Shown one piece after another: positions 23,155 through 38,100 of a stretch of 64,000 bases of DNA (positions are counted from its first letter, which is position 1; each line of letters begins with the position of its first letter). Origin of the DNA: Patella vulgata (taxonomy: Eukaryota > Mollusca > Gastropoda > Patellidae); NCBI RefSeq assembly GCF_932274485.2, contig NC_065885.2, positions 31,261,062 to 31,325,061 of the forward strand, read 5' to 3'. A program made the translations under genes and the position numbers. Below the pieces are notes generated by a model, which saw only the letters and a list, made by a program, of their open reading frames with translations, did no database searches and was not told the origin of the DNA.

Positions 23155-26100
23155 CTGAAATTTAACACAATTTTCTTTTTATTTTAGACGACGAATAATC
23201 AAGAACATGAACGAAATGAACAATTTAATTATTTTTCTAAACGATAATAGCATTTGTTTAAAGATTCGCCCATTTTTCTTTTAAGAATGCCTGATGACTC
23301 AAAGCTTTGCATGGATTGTCTATAATTCGGTGTCGTCTATTAGGAGTGGTATAAAACAAAGCTCTTTGAGTATTCAAATATTATATTTTGATCTTTATGC
23401 TAACAGTTTGGATGAATTTCCAGACAAAGCCGTGTATTTGTATAGATTTGTATTGCATGCAGGTTACTAGATATTCGAGATAGATCTATTGCACAATGAC
23501 CACATACCTTTAAAGATCATAGACCAGTACAATGCTGTTACAATGAAACTGGCTGTAGTGGCGATATTATACAAAATCCACAGTAGTTTCAAAAACCATG
23601 GCATGTCTTTATTTAAACCTGGAATTACAAACAAAATTCACATCCGTATAGATATAGATTAAAATTTTTATAGTACAGTATTATTTATGTATGGAAGTGG
23701 GTAATGGAAGTCAGCTCATATAATTCATGTGTATTGCAGTCAAATCCCTTTATCGCGAACCCGGGGAAATGTGTCGGTCCTGTCGAATTCCTTCAAAGAT
23801 TTAGCCAAAACTGTTTGTATTACAAAAGGTGCATTTTTCAAATCGTATTAATACTACGTTAACCCCATATACACCCGTAAGAAAAACTTCCGATCAACGA
23901 AATGCCTGTGATTTCATTTCATCGTGTTACAATACCAGTTCTTAAATTAGGAAACCTACATCCCGCTATGAAAACTGTATTTACTTGTCTTCCATGTGCA
24001 CCTTACACAATGCATCTTTAAAGGGACAATAACACTCTTGCTGACTTGAAAGCTCCATAAAATAAATAATATCTCTATCTAAGTACTAGATGTTTAAGTG
24101 TCCTACCTGTTGTGTAAATTATCCATTACATCATATTTTACTTGTCCAGAGGGTTCGAAAATATTTTTAAATCGAAGTTTCATTTGAAAAGGTTTACGTT
24201 AGACGTTTCAAACCATTATGTTGAATGTTTCAAAATTTTTAAATAAGGTGTGTTAAGATGAAATTTGTATCATCAATTAATTGAAATATTTTAAAATAGT
24301 ACAATTTGTTGACCAGAATAAAGATTGGGACATATTATTCAGTTACAACAAGAGTGGTATTGAGCCTTTAAAGATAGATGGGTTTAATATATGATGTAAC
24401 ATTCACCGGGTAGACGATTCATAGATTATTTTTCTATTACTATTCTATTTTACAAACCACCTCTTTAACTCGTTCCATCAAAGCCCAAAGCTATTTCCTT
24501 TAGGCGGAAAATCTGCAGACTTTATTTTTAAATATTAGTAAAAATGGTGGCCTTTATGTAGATAAACATTTTTCTCTAATAGTTATGAATCTTTGTTTAA
24601 GGGCATTGAGCAATATGATGGACATACACCATATGTAAACACATTTGTTCTAATTTAGCATCATATCATGAATGTGCAATTGACAATGTAAACATTTGGC
24701 ACAGGAAGCAATTACTGCCGCAAGCTCCTAAATCCGATCTTAAAGACAAGTCACATTACTACCACAAGAAAAATCATTTAGCGGAGGTGTTTCATATGTG
24801 TGTTGTTTTTTTTTCTTTTTGGAAAGGGTTACATCCAATTATCGTTTCTTTTTAACCTAATGATCAGCTTCTCATTTTGTTAAGTCTGCCAGAAAGAAAC
24901 GTGTTGAAAGAGTTGCAACTTTTAACTAACAAATATCGTTATCTTCACTTAAAGAAAAAAAAAATTGGATTGAAGTTTTTTGCTTTGATGTAAGTGTGAA
25001 AAATGTTAACTTTTAAAAGATTGAATGAGAACAGCTAACAACCAAGAGGAAAAGAGCGGAGATTTTTTTTTTGGAAATGTAAAATTTTTTTTTTTTTTTC
25101 ATCAATTTTCCACCTGAAAGTTATCAAAATTTTGATTAAAATATAAAGGAGTTACACACAAGTTAAGCACAGCTACGTTGGAACATGGCCTCTTATCTTT
25201 TATTTTAAAAAAAATCTATACTGTAAGCTTTTGATCTACTTTCAATGCATCTCAGCATCTGCAAAATAATTTGTGGTAGGTAGCGTAGGTTAATATATTT
25301 GGTTACTATTTTGAAATTTAAAATGTTCACCGATAATTTGACATTTGATTAGTAACATTGCTAGGTCGCAACGTTCAAGTTTTTTTGTTTCTTAACTTAA
25401 CTGGAATTTAATTGACGCCAACGTGAAAGATGGTAGCATCTTTCCCTTTAAATGTAAATGATTACTTCATAATATGTATAAATGCAATATAGGTACACAT
25501 GTAGGTATAATAAGGTGCAATATATATATATATAGGTAAAGATATGCGAAGAAGGAGAGCTCCTGATTAATACCATCAATGGTAGTTACAGATACATCCG
25601 TCTTATCAATATAAACCAGGTGGTGATATTATTTCAGATAACACCCCTTTAACTTCCACATTTATTTGAAGTTAGTGTGGATGAAACACGGCTATTTATT
25701 ATTAACTGATTATCAACAGGTTGGGGGCTATAACGGGACTAGATTCCGGTGGTGGCAAAAATAGCCATAGAAAAAAATATAATAATACTATGGTAAAGAA
25801 TTACAAAGATTGCATGTCTAGTGGGTAGCTGATTGTTGTCTAAAAGTTCTTATATTTACTTACCATGCTAAAATATCACCCAAATACTATACACAAATAT
25901 GTTACCTGTTTGAAAGATAGGTTACTAGGCAATGAAATATACACCCACAGCAGCCAAATCATCCGGCAGTCGACAACAGTTGTCGCATATATATTCGTTA
26001 TGGGGTAATGGAAGCATTTTCAAGACAATATAATACAGATTGGATGATAACTTTTGTCGTATGAGCGTCACAAGGTTCTACAAAGTGAAACAAGGGCCAT

Positions 26101-29100
26101 AACTCTAGAACAAATTGACAATAATTGTTGAAATTCGATCGGCTTCTTCAATCTATTAATCTAAAAATGACCCCAAAGCAGTCAAAACTTGGCCCAAAGT
26201 ACACAGGTAACACAAGAAATAACTATTGATGCACGATTTGTAGAAATTTTTGATATAGAAGGGTCTACAGGTTTGTACTTTTAGAGCACACATAAAATGG
26301 CAGTTATAATCCATATTGCAAAGACAGCACCTGTCCACTACTAGACGATCATATTATAGTTTGTTATAAAGGTTAACTCTTTCATAACGGCCGAATACCG
26401 CCGAGACATGATTCGCCACGGGGTTAGGCAAACAAGTTATACTAACTACCAGAATAGATGGTGAACAACCACAAAGGAATTATCAATGTTTTCAGAAATC
26501 AAACTTAGTTTCCGCTGTACATGTTGTATATAAAAATGTCAAATGTTAAGTAATCATTCTGACTGGGAGGAGTAATAATAAGCACTTCTGGAAACTATTT
26601 ACATTCTATTTTAGGATGTTATAATGATGAAGACACATTTATCGTTCTGGGGGATTAGCCACTATCGATAAATCCAATCATTTCATATCACCAGATGGCG
26701 TTTTCATGTTCAAGGCTACTAATCAGCTGAAATAAGCGTTGGTTGGACTCAATCTGATCAAAACACAGTTTTTATTTCGGTCCGTTTTTTATAGTTCAGA
26801 TTTTATTTATCCTCACTACAGTGGGATCTGGAAGCGGTTTTAAACAAACCGCGTATTGTTAGATGTGGCGGACAAGCCAATGAAATGGTATGTTTAGTTG
26901 ACCTCTACTCAAGCTGTGCACGAAATTCTGGGAGTCACCTGTAGAGCGGCAATGAAATAAATAAAATCAAATTTAGGTATAATTAGTCTTAGTCATTCGG
27001 TGGATGCCAGACACGTATATATAGCGGAAGCTATCAGAAGTATAAAAACGAAACGAAATTTAGATCTGCGTTTTGATATGATAGGTTGCTCTTTGTTGTT
27101 TTATTAACATCTCTTGCACACATGCAAATTACAGTAGACCAGATGCAATATATCCTAAGTGTTTCATTATATACATTATCAATTTGAAATAGAATTTGTT
27201 TATTGAAAACTTGACAAATGAGCTAATAAATATACTCTGGCGATGAAATTTTGATCATGTGATTATTTTGAGTTGTAGACAATGTCTGATCGTGGAGCAA
27301 ATGGAGTCAAGTAAATTAACACCACGGCTAAGGGTCTCTGAAGTACAAGCCAGTTTGACTGAAAGTTGCATATCAGGATAACTTTTGTTCAATATGCTGC
27401 TGTTGACCATGTCTTACGTTTGTTCAGTGTAATATATGTATGTATCTATTGTTCGTTACACGTGTCAAATGGTTAAAGTATCGTTTATATATTTGTCAGA
27501 GCCATGCTTTCTTATGACCAACAACGTTTGCTTTGTCTAAAAGACAGTGTACGTTTCATATATATTGTTTTATTTTGTCCATTCATCTCACATTACATGT
27601 ATATACCACCGATTTTTGCATTTTAAAATTCGAGTCTGCACGTAAGGTTGAAATTACAGCTTATCCATAGTTGTTTCATCCTTTCCTACAACCAGTCTGG
27701 AATTTAATTATTTTTAAAAAGTAAAAACAATGAAACACCTAATACTTTTTCGGTGCTTCTTGTATTTGGCACCAGTGTCAGTTAAACCATGTGCGACATG
27801 TTTTAGCAATTATGGAACAAAACACTAATTAAAAGACATAGTTGACAGTTTTCACAATGACCATGTGTGAAACGTACTCTGTGATTATTCTCTATCTTTT
27901 TTCTAGGAACCCCAACTTCACACTCAAACAAACCCAACTCAATAAGTCTTATTTTAATTTATAACATCTTTCGTTATACTCCTTAAAATTAACACTACAG
28001 TTAAGTCAAGCAACATCTTTAAAGTAGCTAAGTCTCTTACTCAATATCATCCAAAGTCTTCGGCATGAATTATTTGTCAATTTAAATCAACATTGATGTT
28101 GTGGTCTTACCAGGAAAATCTGATATCCAGTATTAAAGACAAAATACCCTTGGTACATGAATCGTGTGTCATACTGCGTTTCAGCGCCATTTGTAACAAG
28201 AGACTCGAAGAACGAGACTAGACATATTCCACAAGTCATGTCAAACGGTGACGTCATATTCTTATCTGAAGAGCATGCGCAATAAATACCTCGGTGTAGA
28301 CTGAAATATTCAGACGCAGAGATTGCCATTCGATTGAGACTTCTGGCGTATTTCGCCGAACATATCTGATTTGAAATTAGATTAAAAACGGAAACGATTG
28401 AATGTAAATCAGTTTATATACATTCATATTAGATTATTATATGCGTTGCGACCCATTTGTGTCAATTTCTAAATCCTTAATATTAGCGATGTAGCTCCTT
28501 TAAGGGGTTTCAATTCTCGACAATGAAAATCTGCTTTATCATTGGTAATAATGGTCGTAACCAACAGTACTGGCTTAAACCAGACTTAAAGAGAACATGA
28601 TATACATAGTAACAAAATTTTAATTAGATTAGATCTTTAATATGCAATGATGAGTATGTCACAGTGATCCCATTTTAAGCTTGACAATAATTATGCAGAT
28701 GGCACTTACCTTGAACGATATCTTTTCGCCATATCCGAACATAAATTAATATGATTGCTTCAACTATAGTTTCTACTGTCAACATAAAATAGGTCCAGTT
28801 AGTCAAATATATAAACCATTTCACTCGATTCTCCTCCGAGGACGCCCACTGGAAGTTTAGAACGCCGCTTGCGATTATCCAGCCAAAATGATACAACGGC
28901 CAGCATACTCTCCAGAGTATGTAGAGAGTTGGACATCCCCACTGAAAAAAAAAACCAAACAATAAAAATATAATCTCTATGTTGTTTTCTTATCGGTGTT
29001 TTTGCTTTATGTTTGCTTTTTTAAAAAAAAAAGCAATGAATAATATATTGTGTGTGAAATCGCTTTATTTAATGCCCGCTTCCTCCGAGGTGATAGCGCC

Positions 29101-32100
29101 GACAGTGGGTGAGGTCAGAACAAAACATTAGTGCTAGTGTTAGGGTTTGTGTCAGCAAAAGAGTTAACCTGAGCCCTTTAATTTGATATTCAGGTTAGAA
29201 AAAGGGTTGCACTTTGGAAAATATATTAAATTTTGTAATTGAAAATCATGGTCAATTTATATAACTAGTTTGTTCTATCTACCTTTAAGTACATTATAAG
29301 TAGATAATTATATGATTCATGTTAGACAAGCTGTTCAAACTTTAAGTTGTACTTAATTACTTACCCCAAAACATAACACTAACTCACTGTTTTAACTTCA
29401 ACCAAATTTAAGTGAAGTGAATCAAACACTAGTGTTATTCCAAGGTTTCCCTAATCTCAGCTCATGGAAGTTTTTCTATTTTTTAACGTGGGTTCCAATA
29501 GGTCATTACCTCTACCACCCAGGGGTAACACTTTATCAAGGTCAAAAGCAAGATGTAAAGTGTTATCTAATTTTCTTAAAATGTTATTTTTTCGCCTAAT
29601 ATCATTATTCAATAATAAAATTCCTTCAAAATTTATAAAAAAAAAACATACACAAAATCTAAGGTTTCTTGGTGTCAATTCTTTAGAAAAAAAGTCAAGA
29701 AATTATCGAAGCAGGATAAGCGGAAGCCATGTTTGAATTAGTCTGGAGATCCTACCTTGTAATTTTATCCACAATTGAATGAAAATGAAACTGTAATTAT
29801 CTCCCTTTTTGGCTTAACACTTCATTGGAGGTGAAAAGTCATAACTATTTACTCCAACACAACTTTTGACCTCACTCAATGTTAATAATTAAGAAAATGG
29901 CCCTTGTTATTGTCAACAATAATACAATGGTCTCGAACACTGAGACTCATATTGTCGACGCTTTCTCGACGGATATAGGATCTGGAGAGGCTTGTGTGTG
30001 GCATATGTCCATGAAATCATATTTTACTTACAACGTTTATGAAATTATTCCCCTCGAAGGGGTTTATCATATCGAAAGCATGTAACAATTTTATTATGTT
30101 ACGTTTCGATTTAAATGCAATTTTAAATAATTTACTGACTAGAAGGTTTATGCCAAAGATAATCACTATCGTATAAAGTAATAGAGAGCTGCAATAACGC
30201 AATTTCCATAAACAATATTATGTATCTAAAACGTAAATGGGTGTTGATTCCTTAAAATATAAGTTATGTAAAAGTAAACGTATTACAGTGTCGAATTTAA
30301 CATTTTGTATAGTGTTTCTGCTACTTTAGATCATAAATTAACCACTCGTGGGTATCTCGGTAGCTTAGTTATCGATGTCTTCGTCAAACCCTGGGCCTGA
30401 GATGCATAGAACATAATAATTGTGAAATGGTCTCAGGCTGAAATGAAATAGTCCCCGATATTTCCCCCGGGTCGATATTTGATAAAACAGACTACGATTT
30501 ATACTTCCGCCGCTTTGAACGATAATTTGATACAATAGTCCTGCGCATAGATAAAAAAAATGGTCACCTACGATTATTGAATTTGCAAGCGCAACGTTGA
30601 CATCATTGCGAGTCGTTTGTAGTTTAAACGCAATGAAGTATATAAATTATTAAACAATTTGTACCCAGTCGACCTGGTAATTGAATTTATTTCAGAACAT
30701 ATATCTTAGTCAAAACCTTGGCATTGTTTATTTGAACTTTTAGAAGTCTTGTAAGAATTAATGTAATTTTACTGATAGAAGAAACCATTATTTAGACAAA
30801 CTGGTATTAAGTATGTCTTCACTCATAATAAAAGAAAGTTTAGTATTTGATTATTTTAAAGTTTTGTCTAAGTTACACGTCTGATTTGATTTAACTGTCT
30901 GCGATGTCGTTACGATGCCATTTTATCGCCTTTACAGATGATGATTTAAACATATTTGGCAACATTGGATGACGTAAAGATTATGAATGATGAACAATAT
31001 TAACCGATTGACATTATTTACGTTAAGCCCAATATTCTCTATGCCTTCGTTGATCTTAAATAACTAACTTTGTTCAGAAAACACCTAAAACCCTAATATT
31101 CTAATAATTTCAACAATTGACTTTTTTTTTTAAATACTTATGTTTAAACCTATCTTTTTTGTATTTGTCTAGGAACTGTGAAGTGTCCATAAGCTAGTAA
31201 ACCTATAACTTTCAGGCAGTTAAACCCCGAAATTTTAATTTATTACCTCTTGAACAATATAAATATGATTTAGAGTTATGACTTCAATATATCATGTATA
31301 AGATAAGTATATAATAAAATTACTGTATATTATACCAGATATTTAACTATTTTTATACGCCCATATTTTCGTGTCCGTCCGTCCACAATTTATTTGTATA
31401 CACTCTACAGGTCACAATTTTTATTCGATTTAGACGAAACTTTAAATATAGGTCTATCTTCCAATTATATCGGTTCCTTTCGATATTGGCATAAATCGGA
31501 TTCTAACTTCATGAATTATGTCCCCTGATTGTACGAAAAATCGCGTTTTTAGCTGTGGACACTCTACAGGTCACAATTTTCATCTGATTTTGATGAAACT
31601 TTAAATACATGTTTATAACCAAATGATCTTGGTTTTTTTTCGATATTTGCGCATATCGGATCGTAACTTCCTGAATTGTGGCCCCAGATTGTACGAGGTT
31701 ACAATTATTATCCGATTTAAGAAAAAAACCTTCGAATATATCACCGTTACACTATAATGACGCTTGAGCTCGAATTTCGTGAAAATCGGACCAAATCTGC
31801 GGGACAAAATGACCGCCCCTCGTACGCAAATAGTGATCCGATTTTGATGAAGCTTGAAATACATGTTTATAACACGAAGATCTTGGTTCCTTTCGATATT
31901 CGTGCATATCGGATTGTACCTTCCTGAATTATGGCCCTTGATTGTACGAAAAATCGTGTTTTTACTTTGTGTCCCCTCTAGAGGTTACAATTTTTATCCG
32001 ATTTCAAAAAAACGTTTGAATATATCACCGTTACACCCTAATGATAGTTTCATTCGAATTTCGTGAAAATCGGACCAAAACTGCCGAACAAAATGGCCAT

Positions 32101-35100
32101 TCCTCAGACGCATATAGTGTAAATATATGGTATATCAAGGTTGTGGACCTTCTAGAGGCCACAATTTAGATCCCATTTTAATGAAACTTGAAATACATGT
32201 TTAGAACCCAAAGATCTTGGTTTTTTTTGACATTCGTGCATATCGGATTGTAACTTCCTGAATTATGGCCCTTGATTGCACGAAAATTCGCGTTTTTTAG
32301 CTTATGGTTCATCTAGAGTCACAATTTTTATCCGATTAAAAAAACCGTTTGAATATAATATCATTGTTACATACTAATAACGGCTGAGTTCGAATTTCGT
32401 GAAAAATGGGACCAAAACTGCCGGACAAATGGCCTCCCCTCGAATTCAAATAGTATAAGTATATGGTATATCAAAATTGTGGACCCACCAGAAATCACAA
32501 TTTTGATGAAACTTGAAATATATCTTTATAACCCAAAGATCTTGGTTCCTGTCGATATTTGAGCATATCGGATCGTAACATCCTGAATTATGGCCCTTGA
32601 TTGTACGAAAAATCGCTTTTTGTCTAGCTTGTTCTCTATCCACCTCTTTCCAAATGTGGGCGTACCTGCCTGGCAGCCACTGGTTATTATACTTTAAAAA
32701 ATATCCAAGAATAAAATATTATTAGACTAACAGCGATCCCTTAGTTTGGACGAAACAAGATAATACGTATGGAAAATAATAAAATAATTTGAAATTAGAA
32801 AAATAAAATGTAATCAAGATGCGGTGGAAAACCCATATCCTTTGTATACCCTAGTAGCACATTAAAAGTCCCTTGACAGTTTGAAAGTGAAGTAAGAGAA
32901 GTTCATAGCACCGGTGTCTGGGCAAAAATGACCTGCATAGTACACTGCATAACATATAGTCGTCTTCATTATGCCTGATTGCACAGAAGAATAAGACGTT
33001 AAAGCCCATTATGTAAGAGCTGACTCCTTGCTATAATAGCTCAAAAATAAATAGTGTAAAAAGAAAATATTGAAAATTTTATTCAAACTACATCATTCTG
33101 AGCCAAGTTATATTTTTTGGTGTTTTGACAAGATGTGTGCATTGTGGTAACCAGGGCACTGGTATATCCGAGAATTAGCCTCGCTTTCCCATTTTTAGAT
33201 TAAATTTTAAATGGCCGTTCTAATCTAGCTAAAATCTCGAATACCCGATGGTATCTAGAGTTGATCATGGTCTTGTTGTGTTAATAAATGCCTAATTAAT
33301 AATTCATATAACATTTAAGGCCCAAAGAAAGACCTGCAATAGGCATATTTAGCGCTTACATAATGCATATTTAAACTCTAAATTAAACATAAAATGTATC
33401 ATTTTGGTAAGTTGTGTATCAGTTTGTTAAACTAAGCATCGAAATGAAATGAAATGAAATGCGGTTTAACGTCCTACTGTTCTGCTCCTATACTGGGCTA
33501 ATGAAGACGGGCATACGCCATACAGTGTGCTATGAGGGAAATTTTACCCGGGCAGCGGCACTATCGCCTACTCTTATATCGAATTCCAACTGCCAAGGGA
33601 TCTTTTACGTGCATTCCAATGTTTACACGGGACCTCGGTTTTTCGTCTCATCCGAAGGACTAGACAGCTGTCCTTGTCAGGCCCTCCGTCCTGCATCACT
33701 GACAAGGGGAAACCACGTCGGAAAATCGGGATGAACTTCCTCGGCCAATGCAGGGATCGAACACCCGACCTCCAGGCTAGCGAGCCAGCGCCGTACCCAC
33801 TTAGCCAAGGTGGCTCCAAACTAAGCATCACCCAGTTAAACTGTATATCACTATCATTCGGATAAGTTATAATATAACATGTTCTTAAACTATGTATCAT
33901 TTTGTTAAACTATATATCAGTTTATGAAAGTATGTACCGCGTTTTTGCGTCCCATCCGAACTATTTCCGCGCCACTCATGGCACATGAGAACAGGGCTTC
34001 AAAAATCCCGATGACCATTTTACGCACACGTCAAGAATGGAACGCAAGATATTCTGGTTGTGGATCCAGGGTCCTAAACACACCCACCGCGACCCATCGA
34101 CTATGTTGGATTTCAATCTCTTTATAAATGTATTACTACAATACGTTATTACACACTACTACTTCTTTATAGCGATATTTGAAAGTATTGAAATAACATT
34201 CCATCAAATGAGTGGGTTTGGAATTTTTAAAAAAAGAAATCTGCTGAAATTTACTTCTGTGTTATCATCTACAAACAGACTATAAATCTGATATACTATG
34301 AATGTTGTAGAATTGCAAATATTTTCTTTTTGCATGTGAACTGTGTGGAATGGTTTCCACCTGCATATTAGCCTTTTTATAGCTATTCCTTCCTGGGGTT
34401 CGACTCCATTGTATTTCTAAAAACTGTTTTAAAGCTATGAGATCTTGGCTCTAGAATTATTTCAAGAATGAGCATGCGATATTTTATCATCGGGATCATC
34501 TAAGATGAAAGTGTCTTAAATCATTCCACGTCTCTATCAAACCTGTCATGCAATAATATCAATGATCTGAAGTGAATTTTGATGTTGTTTATGCACTTTT
34601 GATCGGTATTTTTTTCGGCGAGCCCTGACAAAATACAAATGCAATGGAGTAAATGTTATAACTCATGGGAACCGCGATTCTTTTTTATTTGACACTAATG
34701 TCAAAAACTTTCAGCAGTAGTAATGTTCTTTGAGAACATTTGGAACCTCTCTAAAACCATAAACTGATACACATGAGAGCTTTCTGTAATTGTATTTTTT
34801 TCCCAAAATTTATTAAATTCTCGGTTAACAAAATACTAAAAACTGATTCTATAAACTGTCTTGTACACGTGTTTCCAAATTTATAAATGGTTCGGGATTT
34901 TTTTTCATCATTATTTTTTAATTTTTATTTTTTTATCTTTGGAGGTGGGAGTGGGAGTTATATGAACACTCTTCACAATTTTAGACTTACATCGGTACCA
35001 ATTAAAAAAAGATGCCTATGTATAGAAAACAACTAAATCTAAAATGGCCGCTCAGGTTATACTTCTGTTTTTCAAGAATTTATTGAGTAAACTCAACTAT

Positions 35101-38100
35101 TTCAGAACAATCTGTCTGCTATGGTTACAACTTACAAATCTAGTTGGTCCAACCTAATGTTTCCGTTTGACTATTTTGGATTTCCATTTAGCACGACGAT
35201 AGTTTATGGTGTCTCGCGCGAGGCAGGGTATGCTAACCCTTTCACGAACACCTGCTATATGTGAGTGTTTGCATGTGGCAAGTTCCCTCCCTTTCGTTAA
35301 TTTATTTTGCCGAATTCTCCCACTGGATTTTTATCTTCGGATAGTAAAAACTATAAGGTATCAATCAGAAATGTCCATCTTTAAAACAGCCACTTTAAAT
35401 TTGTGTTTTTCAAACTGTTTAATTACATGTAGTCTTTCATATGTTTTTCCCTTTAAAAAATCAAGACAAAATATAATATATCTATTACGTACTCTACTGC
35501 AGGATTTTTTTGACGCCACTGTTAAAATTTATGGCGAAAAAATGAGATTTTGTAAACAAATTATAAAAAAATATTTCAACAGGGTCTACAGTTTTTGACA
35601 CATACAATCGACTTTATGGGGTTTTAATTACGTAGTATTTGTTGAAGCATTTTTTCAGCATTTTTTTTATGTGAAGCGTAAACATGAACATCAAGTGTAT
35701 TACATGAGAGTTATTTTTTCAGAAATCATATCTTATGACTTTTTGATTGTTCTGTGACAGATTTCAACTTCATTATGGTTTAGTTCTTGAAACATGAGAA
35801 ATGGCTGAGAGCACTTGAACAACGACCCTGAAAGGATTCAAATCGACATTACAGGTTCTATATTCCTAGAGGAGAATTTTATCTGTCACTCAACAAACTG
35901 AATTATGATATGTTTTTTAAATTATTTTAATCGATCATCTTGCTGGTAGTATTTAGAATTGTTTTAAATGATTATTTTAATTGGTTCATGACAAAATGAT
36001 ACATAACGCTTTTTCGAAATATCAGTACACCATAATACTGTTTATTTTTTCGCTATACCCAATCAATCTCGCTGTATCAAATTTCAAGTTGTTTACTGGT
36101 ATAACATAACCCGTATTTAATCAGCTTGTGCATGTGTTGTCTACTCTTTCGGAAGGGACGAAAATCCAAAGTCTAATGTAGATTGACAGTTGAAATTCGA
36201 CTAAGAGTGGGTTGAAACATGGCTGAAAATGACCAGTTAAGTCTCAAAATGATCGAAATGTTGACGAGATTCATTTCCATTTGAATCATTAATAGTACCA
36301 TTACTGTTAACAGTCATGTCGTTGTTTACTGGTATAGCATAACGTGTATTTAATCAGCTTGCGCATGTGTTGTCTACTCTTTCGGAAGGGACGAAAATCC
36401 AAAGTCTAGTGTAGATTGACAGTTGAAATTCCACGAAGAGTGGTTGAAAAACCTCTGAAAATGACCAGTTTAGTCTCAAAATGATCGAAATGTTGACGAG
36501 ATTCATTTCCATTCCAACCATTAACAGAACCATTACTTTTAACAGTCATATCGATTACAAACACCATATTTGATTTCTTTTGAAACTTGCTAACTTGCAA
36601 AGGCATTCTATAAACCTTCTGACTTTGATATACGTAATTTGTTTAAAAGTTGAAATATAAGACATAAATACATGTATAGACATCCGCATATAACATAAAT
36701 ATATTTAACACAGGATAAGAACATGGACCTTTGTTCTGTTTCAAAGACTTTTTAAAAACAGCTTTATGGATGTTATAGATTTGCGTATTATTTTCATCTA
36801 TTTTATTCGGCATGTTGCCTTTTCGTGATGTTCTTTCCACCCGCATATCTTTTTTACAATAATCTTTCATCCTTTCCTAACATCGCTTTAAAGAATGTTT
36901 TTAAACTGATCTTAATATTTGTACGAAAAGTAAGATTACATCAAAATAAACATTATATATCCATGGGTTAAGGTACGATGAGATGATAAGATACTCAAAA
37001 GGCGTTTAATCCTTCCGAAAAAAAAAAGAAAATTGTCACCCATACAGATTTCTTTTTAATGCTCATTTCTATACTGAAACAGATATAAAACGTTATCTTC
37101 AGATAGAGATATCACGACAAATAAAATAATTTTAAGAACTTATAGGTTGATAGTTTGTCATTAAAAAAGATCCTATGTGAGCTGCATACAACATAGTATT
37201 ATGAAATATTTATTGACCTCTCTCCATGAAATAGTGCCCCTTTAACGGAAATTATCTTCTTCCTCCACTATCAGATATAATGTCGACTGGGAGTGAAAAC
37301 GGTGCAACAACGTCAAAACAATCACGTAACATTTTACTTTATTGATACCTTATACTAAATGCCCTGGCAATCATACAATATACAGTCCAGCATCCAGCGA
37401 ATCAATGGCTCGAATTGTTCGAAAATAAAATACTTCCGCAAAGATGAAAGTTCACCGAATCGTAAGACAAATGTAGTGCTAACAGTGATTCACCGACAAT
37501 ACAAAGTTTAACATAAAACACAAATTTGAAAAAAGATCACGTCGTAAGCTACGCGCCCCTTTTACAAGACAAAACATTCCAACAGATAAATCTAGTACCA
37601 TATTAGTTTTGGGTGATGGGTGTTCCGGAAAGACAGTGTTATAAGACACAAACTTTTTTGCGTTGGGAGGGGTGAGGGGTGGCGGGGGTGAGGGCGCTAC
37701 GCTTGGAAGATCGCATAGCAAAATATATTGTAGCCCCCAAATCGCCATCAATAACAATACCCAATGTCACAATCAACATTTCACTTTTCTAAATTATACC
37801 ACAGTAAAATATAATATATAATATGGATTTGGGACTTCCAGACTTATTGGAATTTATAAGGTATACATACATACTCAATAAGGTCAGACAAACTATGTTT
37901 ACGTAAACTTTAAATTAATCTGTATAAAATCTCCCTTTATTTGGAAGCGATTGCCTGAAACAACCAGACGATATCGACAATGATGAAAACGTGCCCAGTA
38001 GCAGTATACAGTCCATTTAGACCGATGAAGAGATTCTTCTTCTGTTATCATGAAGCAAACATTGATTTGGTCTTCGGTCAGTGGAGTAAGGTACATTGAT

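Larger units (their letters stand above)
23619..28709 (-). other. rost intron 2
   Basis: 5.1 kb. Holds a TTAA-flanked MITE (24022-24367), two dispersed repeats (25918-26010 and 28080-28530) and otherwise AT-rich sequence with no recognised gene. Confidence 0.7.

Noticed and set aside
28087-28329. 80-aa frame between rost exons 2 and 3 as an extra exon
   Set aside because: The sequence is a dispersed repeat also present at 47.0-47.3 kb, and rost exons join in phase without it.
31358-32662. CRISPR-like array from regularly recurring blocks
   Set aside because: Units are 250-335 bp, diverged and irregular with no short direct repeats and unique spacers; the context is eukaryotic.
35206-35598. 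130-aa frame as a host gene
   Set aside because: No recognisable motif, strongly AT-driven composition (runs of K, I, F), no splice or promoter context, and it lies inside rost intron 1 on the other strand.
37479-37757. Proline-rich 92-aa frame on the minus strand
   Set aside because: The proline run (SPPPPLTPP) is the translation of a G-rich low-complexity tract; no other coding signal.
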